Assembly: GCA_025350055.1 (NCBI GenBank)
Contig: JANXYK010000009.1
Coordinates: 1 to 64,000, forward strand
DNA length: 64,000 bases
Reading direction: 5' to 3'
Source: Gammaproteobacteria bacterium
GTDB lineage: Bacteria; Pseudomonadota; Gammaproteobacteria; Steroidobacterales; Steroidobacteraceae
Part shown: positions 33,835 through 41,219 of the stretch, in pieces
Layout: each line of letters begins with the position of its first letter
How positions within the stretch are numbered: the first letter of the stretch is position 1
The notes under the pieces: generated by a model
Databases searched by the model: none
What the model was told of the DNA's origin: nothing
The model's input: the letters and a program-made list of their open reading frames with translations, nothing else
Program-made: the position numbers and the translations under genes

Positions 33835-35058
33835 ATGGGCGCTTTTGCCTACACCGCGCTGGATACCGCCGGCAAGTCGCGCAGCGGCGTGATCGAGGGC
33901 GATACCGCGCGCCACGTGCGTGCGCAGTTGCGCGAGCGCCAGCTGCTGCCGGTCAGCGTCAACGAAGTAGCGGCGCAGGAATCGCGCCAGCAACGCAGCA
34001 GCCAGGGCCTCACAGTCTTCAAGCGCGTCTCGACCGCCGATCTTGCGCTGCTGACGCGCCAGCTCGCGACGCTGGTGCGCGCCGGTCTCCCGCTGGAAGA
34101 AGGCCTGGGCGCAGTGGCGCAGCAGACCGAGCGACCGCGGGTGCAGAGCATTCTGCTGGGCGTACGCGCGCGCGTGATGGAAGGTCATCCACTGGCCGCG
34201 GGCCTGGGCGATTTCCCGCGCGTGTTCCCGGAGATCTATCGCGCCACGGTGGCCGCGGGCGAGCAGTCGGGGCATCTCGATGCCGTGCTCGAGCGCCTGG
34301 CCGAATACACCGAGAGCCGCGAAGTGCTGCGCCAGAAGGTGCTGGGCGCGATGCTCTACCCGATCGTGCTGACCCTGATGTGCTTCGGCATCGTCTCGCT
34401 GCTGCTCACCTATGTGGTGCCCAAGGTGGTGGCGGTGTTCGAGAACAGCCGCGCGAAGCTCCCGCTAATGACCCGTGTGCTGGTGGGGGTGAGCGATTTC
34501 CTGCGCAACTACGGCCTGTGGCTGCTGGTGGCGATGGTGATCGCCGGCGTACTTTTCTGGCGCTGGCAGCGCGCGCCGGCCGCGCACCGGCGCGTGCAGC
34601 TGGCGCAGCTGCGCCTGCCACTGGTGGGCAAATTGCTGCGCGGCTTCAATACCGCGCGCTTCACGCGCACCCTGAGCATCCTCACGGCCAGCGCGGTACC
34701 GGTGCTCGATGCGCTGCGCATCGCCGGGGAGGTGATCACCAACCTGCCGATGCGCGATGCGGTCACCGAGGCCACGGCACGCGTGCGCGAGGGTGCCCCG
34801 ATCGGCCGCTCGCTGGCGGCCAGCAAGCTGTTCCCGCCAATGACCATCCATCTGATTTCCAGCGGCGAGGCCAGTGGCCAACTCGAGAACATGCTCGAGC
34901 GCGCGGCACTCAACCAGGAGCGCGAGCTCGAGGGCCTGGTCACCGCGCTCACGGGCCTGCTGGGCCCGCTGCTGATCGTGGGCATGGGCCTGTTCGTGAT
35001 GGGCATTGTATTCGCGATGCTGCTGCCGATCTTCGAGATGAACACCCTGATCAGGTGA
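33835..35058 (+). CDS. gspF: Type II secretion system inner-membrane protein GspF
   Basis: 407 residues with two T2SSF domains (about 70-195 and 275-397) and three membrane helices (IVLTLMCFGIVSLLLTYVVP, LWLLVAMVIAGVLFW, GPLLIVGMGLFVMGIVFAML). Typical motifs are LALLTRQLATLVRAGLPLEE and FTRTLSILTASAVPVLDAL. It is the inner-membrane platform that works with GspE. It ends the run; gspG and later genes are not in the window. Confidence 0.97.
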   Translation: MGAFAYTALDTAGKSRSGVIEGDTARHVRAQLRERQLLPVSVNEVAAQESRQQRSSQGLTVFKRVSTADLALLTRQLATLVRAGLPLEEGLGAVAQQTERPRVQSILLGVRARVMEGHPLAAGLGDFPRVFPEIYRATVAAGEQSGHLDAVLERLAEYTESREVLRQKVLGAMLYPIVLTLMCFGIVSLLLTYVVPKVVAVFENSRAKLPLMTRVLVGVSDFLRNYGLWLLVAMVIAGVLFWRWQRAPAAHRRVQLAQLRLPLVGKLLRGFNTARFTRTLSILTASAVPVLDALRIAGEVITNLPMRDAVTEATARVREGAPIGRSLAASKLFPPMTIHLISSGEASGQLENMLERAALNQERELEGLVTALTGLLGPLLIVGMGLFVMGIVFAMLLPIFEMNTLIR

Positions 35059-35191
35059 GCGCGGCCCACGGACCTGCCGGCCGGCCTGTCACACGATTAC
35101 AATCTCAATAGTGTGAACTGACGCCGTTGCATCCGGGCGCGGATGGATTTATGTTCCGCGCGTCAGGGCAGCCCAAGTCAGGCACGCAAGC

Positions 35192-35479
35192 ATGAGCGCA
35201 GATCCCGACGCTGAAGAATTCGACGAAGAAGACGAAGACGATACGAACCTCGATGGCGAGGAAATCGACGTCGATCGCGTCATGAAGGACATGGAGATCG
35301 CCAAGCGGCGCGCGGCCAAGACCGGCGAGCCGGCCTGGCGGCGCCTCGAACAGCGGATGGAACAGAAGCACACCGCCGAGCAGATCAGCGATTTCGAGGA
35401 CTACGACATCGGTGAAACCGCCGAGCGGCACGCGCTGAAAGAGAGCCACGGGCCGAAACGCCCGCGTAACCCGCACTAG
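35192..35479 (+). CDS. Small acidic protein, PA3496-like
   Basis: 95 residues, no signal peptide or membrane helix. The N-terminal third is almost wholly Asp/Glu ([20 protein letters not shown]), followed by a basic segment and [20 protein letters not shown], then [10 protein letters not shown]. The (P)AWR+LE..E pattern recalls the PA3496 family of putative envelope-integrity proteins, a weak match by eye. It overlaps lexA tail to tail by 4 bases. Function unknown. Confidence 0.65.
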   Translation: MSADPDAEEFDEEDEDDTNLDGEEIDVDRVMKDMEIAKRRAAKTGEPAWRRLEQRMEQKHTAEQISDFEDYDIGETAERHALKESHGPKRPRNPH

Positions 35480-36084
35480 GCGTTGAGCCGCAGCACTCCC
35501 ACGACCACACCCTCGATCAGCAGCGGCTCGCGCTGCAGGTCGACCTTGATCGGCTCGAATTCCGCGTTTTCGGGCAGCAGCCAGGCGATCGAACCCTGCT
35601 GGCGATAGCGCTTCACGGTGACTTCATTTTCCAGCCGCGCGACCACGATCTGGCGGTTGCGCACCTCGCTGGTGCGATGGACGGCCACCAGGTCGCCATC
35701 GAGGATGCCGGCGTCTTTCATGCTCATGCCCACCACCTTGAGCAGGTAATGGGGCTTGGGCTGGAACAGCGAGGCATCGACCCGCAGGTGATCGACGATA
35801 TGCTCTTCGGCCAGGATCGGCTTGCCGGCGGCTACACGGCCAATCAGCGGCAGGCCCAGTTGCTCGCGCAGCACATCCTTGAGGCGGATGCCGCGCGAGG
35901 AGCCCGGCAGCAGCTCGATACAGCCCTTGCGCGCCAGCGCCCGCAGGTGCTCTTCTGCGGCGTTGGGCGAGCGGAAGCCGAGCTGCAGCGCGATCTCCGC
36001 GCGCGTGGGCGGCATGCCCGTTTCAACGATGGCTCGGCGGATCAGGTGCAGTATTTGCGACTGGCGCGGCGTGAGATCTGACAT
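35476..36084 (-). CDS. lexA: LexA repressor
   Basis: 202 residues from the ATG at 36084 ([20 protein letters not shown]), the normal family length. An N-terminal winged helix ([20 protein letters not shown]) binds SOS boxes; the self-cleavage site is Ala-Gly in GRVAAGKP; the catalytic Ser is in [11 protein letters not shown] and the Lys in EVTVKRY. RecA filaments trigger self-cleavage and derepress the SOS genes. A GTG in frame at 36117 is rejected because it would put the operator in the coding region. The operator begins 2 bases before the ATG and contains the -10 element, so the transcript may be leaderless. Confidence 0.97.
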   Translation of the reverse strand: MSDLTPRQSQILHLIRRAIVETGMPPTRAEIALQLGFRSPNAAEEHLRALARKGCIELLPGSSRGIRLKDVLREQLGLPLIGRVAAGKPILAEEHIVDHLRVDASLFQPKPHYLLKVVGMSMKDAGILDGDLVAVHRTSEVRNRQIVVARLENEVTVKRYRQQGSIAWLLPENAEFEPIKVDLQREPLLIEGVVVGVLRLNA

Positions 36085-36086
36085 GG

Positions 36087-36102
36087 CTGTGATTATATAC
36101 AG
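36087..36102 (-). promoter_or_regulatory. LexA SOS box overlapping the lexA -10 element
   Basis: The 16-mer is CTGT-N8-ACAG (minus strand CTGTATATAATCACAG), close to the gammaproteobacterial consensus. TATAAT (36092-36097) lies inside it, with TTGTGC (36114-36119) as a possible -35 at a 16-base spacing. LexA binding would block its own promoter directly. Confidence 0.88.
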
Positions 36103-36163
36103 TTCATGGCATCGCACAAGCTGCTGCAGGCAATGCGCCTAAGTGCCCTAAGACTTTGAATTT

Positions 36164-36179
36164 CTGTCGCTTTTGACAG
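36164..36179. promoter_or_regulatory. Second, weaker SOS-box-like site
   Basis: CTGT-N8-ACAG again (CTGTCGCTTTTGACAG), 80 bases upstream of the lexA start, but its centre is not the usual alternating AT. It lies within a longer inverted repeat, ATTTCTGTC/GACAGAAAT (36160-36187). It may serve lexA or the divergent lipoprotein gene, or be coincidence. Confidence 0.35.
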
Positions 36180-36319
36180 ACAGAAATGCACAGAGCGCTT
36201 GCTTTCTTACTCCATATTTGGTCAAGTTGCGCCTCCGCTGAATTCACGTGGCAGCAATGCGAAGCTGGCGTGGTGCGGTTGGAAACCACATGCATGCAAT
36301 CTTTAAGGGGATGGGAACA

Positions 36320-36652
36320 ATGAATAAGTCCATTATTGTCAAACTGGCCGCTGCCGCTGCCGTTGTTGGTCTCGCTGGCTGCCAGGATCTGAAGCCGCTG
36401 CAGGCCGACATTGCTACGCTGAAGAGCCAGGTTGGCACGCTGCAATCTGACTTGGCTGCGCACAAGGCCGACCGTTCGGCTGAGACCGCCGCTGCCAAGG
36501 CCAGCTCGGATGCCGCCGCGGCCTCCTCCGCTGCCAGCAGCGCGCAGAGCACCGCCAACCAGGCGCTGGCTGCCGCCCAGGCTGCCCAGTCGGGCGTCGA
36601 TGCGACCAACGAGAAGATCGATCGCATGTTCAAAAAGTCGGTGTCGAAGTAA
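36320..36652 (+). CDS. Alanine-zipper (Lpp-like) outer-membrane lipoprotein
   Basis: 110 residues from the ATG at 36320, behind a good ribosome site (AAGGGG, 36305-36310). The lipobox is VGLAGC near residue 21. The mature protein is one long heptad-patterned helix rich in Ala (DLKPLQADIATLKSQVGTLQ, then many AAxSxAxxAxxAA turns), as in Lpp and OprI, and ends in KKSVSK, where the C-terminal Lys may link to peptidoglycan. AT-richer 5' region and a strong terminator suggest high expression. Probably a structural envelope lipoprotein. Confidence 0.85.
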   Translation: MNKSIIVKLAAAAAVVGLAGCQDLKPLQADIATLKSQVGTLQSDLAAHKADRSAETAAAKASSDAAAASSAASSAQSTANQALAAAQAAQSGVDATNEKIDRMFKKSVSK

Positions 36653-36683
36653 GCCGACTCCGTTCAGCATTTGGCTGAGAGAA

Positions 36684-36713
36684 ACGCCGCGCACCTGCGC
36701 GGCGTTTTTTTTT
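36684..36713 (+). terminator. Rho-independent terminator of the lipoprotein gene
   Basis: A perfect 9-bp stem, ACGCCGCGC and GCGCGGCGT, with loop ACCT, followed by nine T (36705-36713). Starts 31 bases after the lipoprotein stop. Confidence 0.95.
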
Positions 36714-36802
36714 GGGCGCGCCTTTTGGGAGATCAAAAGGGTGCGCGGGGAGCGACCTGAACCCTGCGCGCAGCCCCGCTTCCTCGCTACGACTACCCGC
36801 CC

Positions 36803-37267
36803 CTAGAACCCGAGCTCGCTCAGCGAGGGATGATCGTCAGGCCGCCGCCCCGCGGCCCAGTGGTAGCGCCGCTCCGTCTCGCTGATCGGCGCGTCATTGA
36901 TGCTCGCGATCCGGATGCGCATCAACCCGTGTGGGTCGAACTCCCAGTTCTCGTTGCCGTAGCTGCGAAACCATTGGCCCGAGTCGTCGTGCCATTCGTA
37001 GGCGAAGCGCACGGCGATGCGGTTCTCGTGCCAGGCCCACACTTCCTTGATGAGCCGGTAGTCGAGTTCGCGGGCCCACTTGCGCACCAGGAAGGCCTTG
37101 ATGGCCTCGCGCCCCTGGATGAACTCACTACGATTGCGCCAGCGGCTGTCTTGCGTGTAGGCCATGGAGACGCGGGCGGGGTCACGGGAATTCCAGGCGT
37201 CCTCGGCCATACGGGCCTTCTGCGCGGCGGTTTCCTGCGTGAACGGAGGGAGTGGGGGTCTGTCCAT
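36803..37267 (-). CDS. DUF1348 / NTF2-like family protein
   Basis: 154 residues of the cystatin-like NTF2 fold, with family stretches [60 protein letters not shown] and [20 protein letters not shown]. No signal peptide. A cytosolic protein of unknown activity; many NTF2-like proteins bind small hydrophobic ligands. It lies 93 bases downstream of fabH on the same strand and is not a usual part of that cluster. Confidence 0.9.
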   Translation of the reverse strand: MDRPPLPPFTQETAAQKARMAEDAWNSRDPARVSMAYTQDSRWRNRSEFIQGREAIKAFLVRKWARELDYRLIKEVWAWHENRIAVRFAYEWHDDSGQWFRSYGNENWEFDPHGLMRIRIASINDAPISETERRYHWAAGRRPDDHPSLSELGF

Positions 37268-37360
37268 GGGTGTGCTCCAAGGCTAAGACCGAGAGTGTAT
37301 CTGTGTAGTCGGTGGGCGGTGAGTGCCGGATGAGGGGCGCGCACGCATGAAGCCGCGCGC

Positions 37361-38317
37361 TCAGAACCGAACGAGCGCCGACCCCCACGTAAACCCACCA
37401 CCAAACGCTTCAAGCAACAACATGTCGCCCCGTTTGATGCGCCCATCGCGCACACCCACATCGAGCGCGAGCGGCACCGACGCAGTGGACGTGTTCCCAT
37501 GATCCTGCACGGTCACGATCACCCGCTCCATCGGCATGGCGAGCTTCTTCGCGGTGGCCTGGATGATGCGGATGTTGGCCTGGTGCGGCACCAGCCAGTC
37601 GATGGCGGATTTCTCGAGACCGTTGGCGGCGAGCGTTTCATCGACGATGCGGCCGAGCATGGTGACGGCGACCTTGAAGACTTCGGCGCCGGCCATCTGG
37701 ATCACATCGCCGGTGGGCGAATGGCCGGCGGAGACGCCGCCGGTGGCGCGCAGCAGATCGATGTAGGCGCCGTCGGCGTGCAGGTGCGTGGAGATGATGC
37801 CGGCCTGCTCGTCGGCGACCAGCACCACGGCGCCGGCGCCATCGCCGAACAGGATCGCGGTGCCGCGATCGTTGGGGTTGGTGATCTTCGAGAGCGATTC
37901 GGCGCCGACCACCAACGCGCGACGCACTTCGCCGGCGCGGATGAACTTGTCGGCCATCGAGAGCGCGTAGATGAAACCACTGCAGGCGGCTTCGACGCTG
38001 AAGGCGGGCACGCCACGGCAGCCGAGGCGCGCCTGCAGCATCACGCCGGGGTTCGGGAACACGAGATCCGGGGTGCAGGTGCCGACGATGATCAGTTCGA
38101 TGTCTTCGGGGCGGCAACCGGCGGCAGCGATCGCGGCGCGGGCCGCGTGCTCGGCCATGTCGACGGTGGTTTCACCCGGGGCGACGATGTGGCGTCGCTC
38201 GATGCCAGTGCGCTCGCGGATCCACGCATCGGTGGTCTCCATGCGCCGCTCGAGATCGAAGTTCGTCACCACGGCTGCTGGCAGGTAACTGCCAGTGCCC
38301 GCGATTCTCGAGTGCAT
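37361..38317 (-). CDS. fabH: Beta-ketoacyl-ACP synthase III
   Basis: 318 residues. It condenses acetyl-CoA with malonyl-ACP to start fatty-acid synthesis. Catalytic Cys in [12 protein letters not shown] (near residue 112), His in [12 protein letters not shown], Asn in [14 protein letters not shown]. The N-terminus [17 protein letters not shown] and RTGIERRHI fit the family. It follows rpmF by 37 bases. The plsX gene that usually separates them is absent, as are fabD, fabG and acpP downstream. Confidence 0.97.
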   Translation of the reverse strand: MHSRIAGTGSYLPAAVVTNFDLERRMETTDAWIRERTGIERRHIVAPGETTVDMAEHAARAAIAAAGCRPEDIELIIVGTCTPDLVFPNPGVMLQARLGCRGVPAFSVEAACSGFIYALSMADKFIRAGEVRRALVVGAESLSKITNPNDRGTAILFGDGAGAVVLVADEQAGIISTHLHADGAYIDLLRATGGVSAGHSPTGDVIQMAGAEVFKVAVTMLGRIVDETLAANGLEKSAIDWLVPHQANIRIIQATAKKLAMPMERVIVTVQDHGNTSTASVPLALDVGVRDGRIKRGDMLLLEAFGGGFTWGSALVRF

Positions 38318-38354
38318 GGTGGCGGTTATCCCGTCGCAGCGCCGTGCGATGGTT

Positions 38355-38543
38355 TTACTTGTTTTCCGTGTCGCGCTTTTCGATCACGCGCTTGCCGCGG
38401 TAGAAACCATCAGGCGTGATGCAATGACGCAGGTGCGTCTCGCCGCTCTGCGCGTCGATGGACAGCGCCGGCAGGCTGAGGCCATCGTGCGAGCGGTGCA
38501 TGCCGCGCTTGGAGGGCGTCTTGCGGCTTTTTTGTACGGCCAT
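38355..38543 (-). CDS. rpmF: 50S ribosomal protein L32
   Basis: 62 residues from the ATG at 38543 ([20 protein letters not shown]); the longer open frame has no family support. Typical L32: MRRSHD-like segment, then [20 protein letters not shown]. The zinc-type Cys pairs are absent, as in many gammaproteobacterial L32 proteins. It follows yceD by 28 bases. Confidence 0.97.
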   Translation of the reverse strand: MAVQKSRKTPSKRGMHRSHDGLSLPALSIDAQSGETHLRHCITPDGFYRGKRVIEKRDTENK

Positions 38544-38571
38544 GATCCTTACTCCTGAATACTCTCGTTGA

Positions 38572-39162
38572 TCAACTCTTGCCGCGCTCCAAGAGCGCGC
38601 GCAGATCGGCAAAGGGCCGCTGCGTATCGTGTTCGACTGGCGGTGCCTGCGCACCCGCTACAGCGGGTTCGGCAGACGCAACCGCGTCGGCCTCGCAACC
38701 CTCACCCGCCGCGTGGCGCAGCACGGTCGGCAGCGCCAGCAGCAGTTCTTCGGCCGCCAGTGCCGCGAGGTCGCAGCGCCCATCCTTCGCGAAGAAGGTC
38801 TCCATCTCACCGGGCACCGTGTCGGCCGCGCCCTCGTGTTCGATCAGCGCGACGTGCGACGACGAGTCCACGTCTATGCTCATCGGTGCCAGGCAACGCT
38901 GGCACAAGGGCTTCAAACTGGCGTGTACTTCGACATTCGCCACCGCCGTGCCCTGCTCGCGCATAAAGCGCAGCACCACCCTCACCGGCGCGTCGGCCAC
39001 CGACAATTCGGCGGGAATACCCGGCAGCTCACCGACGGGAATTGCAAACTCGAACTCGGCGCGCGTGTCCGCCAGTTTGGCGACTTCGCGCGGCTTGGAC
39101 CAGCCGCCCGACATGGGGCGCGTATGATAGGTAGGCTCCGGCGGCAAGTCAAAACCCGTCAT
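38572..39162 (-). CDS. yceD: YceD family protein (DUF177)
   Basis: 196 residues. Core motif [20 protein letters not shown] holds the CxxC pair seen in DUF177, and the C-terminal half has [20 protein letters not shown]. YceD is linked to 23S rRNA or 50S assembly and precedes rpmF in most proteobacteria. The first ATG is used; a Met at residue 17 (MSGGWSKP) is possible. A C-terminal extension (about 50 residues) keeps the usual PFADLRALL end. Confidence 0.92.
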   Translation of the reverse strand: MTGFDLPPEPTYHTRPMSGGWSKPREVAKLADTRAEFEFAIPVGELPGIPAELSVADAPVRVVLRFMREQGTAVANVEVHASLKPLCQRCLAPMSIDVDSSSHVALIEHEGAADTVPGEMETFFAKDGRCDLAALAAEELLLALPTVLRHAAGEGCEADAVASAEPAVAGAQAPPVEHDTQRPFADLRALLERGKS

Positions 39163-39197
39163 GCTACTTAAGCCCTTGTTTCTCTTCTGGTGATTCA

Positions 39198-39785
39198 GTG
39201 ACTGTGGCCCCGGGTCTCATTCTCGCCTCGACTTCCCGCTACCGCCAGGAGCTGCTGGCCAGGCTCCGTCTGCCCTTCGAGGCCCTGGCCCCGGGCGTGG
39301 ACGAGGCCAGAGGGCCTAAGGAAGCGCCCGAGGCCCGGGCGCAGCGCCTGAGCCTCGCCAAGGCCGAGGCGGTGGCCCAGGAGCACCCCAGCGCCGTCGT
39401 GATTGGGGCCGACCAGGTGGCTTCCTGCGAGGGCAGGATCCTCGATAAACCGGGAGATGCGGCCACAGCCCGGGCCCAGCTTCGAGCGCAGTCGGGGCGC
39501 GAAGTGCGCTTCTACAGCGCCGTGGCGGTGCTCTGCCGGCAGACGCGCTTCAGGGCGGAGTTCATCGATCTGACCACCGTGAGGCTGCGGCCGCTCGATG
39601 AGGCTGCCATCAACGCCTACCTGGAAGCAGACCAACCCTACGACTGCGCCGGCTCATTGCGCAGCGAGCGGCTGGGGATAGCCCTGTGCGAGCGCATCGA
39701 CAGCCAGGATCCGACCGGCCTGATCGGCCTGCCACTGATCCGCCTCAGCGCGGTGTTGCGCGATTGCGGCTACGCCCTGCCTTGA
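39198..39785 (+). CDS. Maf-family nucleotide pyrophosphatase (YceF type)
   Basis: 195 residues. The Maf signature is at the start (LILASTSRYRQELLARLRLP, with PFEALAPGVDE), and the catalytic Asp is in VVIGADQVA. It most resembles YceF, which hydrolyses 7-methyl-GTP. It starts at a GTG (39198), divergent from yceD (35 bases) as in E. coli, and its last 41 bases overlap the convergent rluC. Confidence 0.95.
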   Translation: MTVAPGLILASTSRYRQELLARLRLPFEALAPGVDEARGPKEAPEARAQRLSLAKAEAVAQEHPSAVVIGADQVASCEGRILDKPGDAATARAQLRAQSGREVRFYSAVAVLCRQTRFRAEFIDLTTVRLRPLDEAAINAYLEADQPYDCAGSLRSERLGIALCERIDSQDPTGLIGLPLIRLSAVLRDCGYALP

Positions 39786-40794
39786 GCGCGGCGCGCGCGC
39801 CGAGCGCGTCGATCACGGCCTTCAGATCATCCGGGAGCGGTGCACTCACGCTCACCTGCCCGCCCTGTGGCCAATCGAAGTTCACGCTGTGCGCATGCAG
39901 GAACATGCGCCTGAGGCCCAGCTCGCGCAGCGCGCTGTTCGCAGCCTCATCCCCGTACTTGGGATCGCCCGCCACCGGATGAGCACAGTGCGCGGCATGC
40001 ACGCGGATCTGATGCGTACGACCGGTGTGCAATGCGGCCTGCACGAGTGACGCGCGCGGGCCAAACTGCTGCACCAGCGCGAACTGCGTGCGCGCGCTCT
40101 TGCCACCGGCGCCGACGCGCACCGTGCGCTCGCCGCCCACCCGTGCATCGACGAGCAGCGGCGCGTCGACGAGTTTGCGCCCCAGCTCCCAGCGGCCTAC
40201 CACCAGCGCGAGGTAGCTCTTCTCCACCGCGCCATCACGCAGCAGCGCGTGCAGCGTGCGCAGCGCCGCGGGCTTGCGGGTCACGAGCAGGATACCGCTG
40301 GTGTCGCGATCAAGCCGATGCGCAAGCTCCAGGGTTTCATCGGGCCGCGCGGCGCGCAGCGCCTCGATAACGCCGAAGGAGAGCCCACTGCCGCCGTGCA
40401 CGGCGAGGCCCGAGGGCTTGTCGAGCACCAGCAGACGTTCGTCCTCATGGATGATCGCGGCGTTGATCTGGGCGATCAACGTCTGCGGCACCGGCCGCGG
40501 CCGCCCGGCCGCCACCGCCTGGGCCTCGGCCACCTGCGATTCGGACTGCGCCCGCACCGGGGGCACCCTCAGGCGATCCCCCGCCGCGAGGCGCTGCTCG
40601 GGGTTGGCGCGCTTGCCATTGACGCGCACCTCGCCCTTGCGGATCAGGCGGAAAATGCGCGTCCGCGGCACGGTCGGCAGGATTTTGGCCAGCGCCCGAT
40701 CAAGGCGCACGCCGGCCTCGTCCTCGCCCACCGTGACCAACTGGACAGCGGGGCGCGGCGCCTCGACGCTGGGGGGTGCCATTGGAGTGCTCAA
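39745..40794 (-). CDS. rluC: 23S rRNA pseudouridine synthase RluC
   Basis: 349 residues. An N-terminal S4 RNA-binding domain (GVRLDRALAKILPTVPRTRI, FRLIRKGEVRVNGKRA) is followed by the RluA-type catalytic domain with the Asp in HRLDRDTSGILLV, and the C-terminal HTGRTHQIRVHAAHCAHPVA. It modifies U955, U2504 and U2580 (E. coli numbering). Divergent from rne, as in E. coli and relatives. Confidence 0.95.
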   Translation of the reverse strand: MSTPMAPPSVEAPRPAVQLVTVGEDEAGVRLDRALAKILPTVPRTRIFRLIRKGEVRVNGKRANPEQRLAAGDRLRVPPVRAQSESQVAEAQAVAAGRPRPVPQTLIAQINAAIIHEDERLLVLDKPSGLAVHGGSGLSFGVIEALRAARPDETLELAHRLDRDTSGILLVTRKPAALRTLHALLRDGAVEKSYLALVVGRWELGRKLVDAPLLVDARVGGERTVRVGAGGKSARTQFALVQQFGPRASLVQAALHTGRTHQIRVHAAHCAHPVAGDPKYGDEAANSALRELGLRRMFLHAHSVNFDWPQGGQVSVSAPLPDDLKAVIDALGARAALKAGRSRNRATPR

Positions 40795-40815
40795 GGGGGC
40801 CTCAGACGTAAATCA

Positions 40816-40844
40816 TTGTTTCTAAAGTGTACTGCCACTATACT
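40816..40844 (+). promoter_or_regulatory. Candidate rne promoter
   Basis: TTGTTT (40816-40821), a 17-base spacer, and TATACT (40839-40844) fit a sigma-70 promoter. Transcription would start near 40851 and leave an untranslated leader of about 370 bases before rne, as known for rne autoregulation in enterobacteria. Confidence 0.55.
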
Positions 40845-40850
40845 CGCCAT

Positions 40851-41219
40851 GTCCCGAAGCGGGTCCTCCCTCCAAGCAGGGCTTACGTTTCGGCGGCAAG
40901 TTCGCGGCCGTTGAGTGCCGCATGTTAGTTGGTCCTCGAATTCGAGGCCATCGCGCAAGAGTTCGGCCGACCAGGGTCTGGGCCCTCGCCGCCACGTTGC
41001 TCCCCGAAAGGTTGAGCCGCAGGCGAGCCCACTAAGGTCAGCGGGCCTCAAGGTTTTCCGGCGCTGCCCGCGTGGCGGCATAAAACACAACGATGTTCCA
41101 TCGAGCGCGCCGTCAATCAATCTTCGGGTTCACAGCTGTTTCTTTCCCAAACGCGACGCCGCCTGATTGCAGGCCCGGCGCCCCCCGGTTGGCCCCTCAC
41201 GCATCATTGGTAGGGGCAA
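40851..41219 (+). promoter_or_regulatory. Long 5' leader of rne
   Basis: About 370 bases with no plausible gene between the candidate promoter and the rne ATG. In E. coli the rne leader folds into hairpins that RNase E senses to control its own mRNA. The position and length match; I could not confirm shared secondary structure by eye. Confidence 0.4.
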
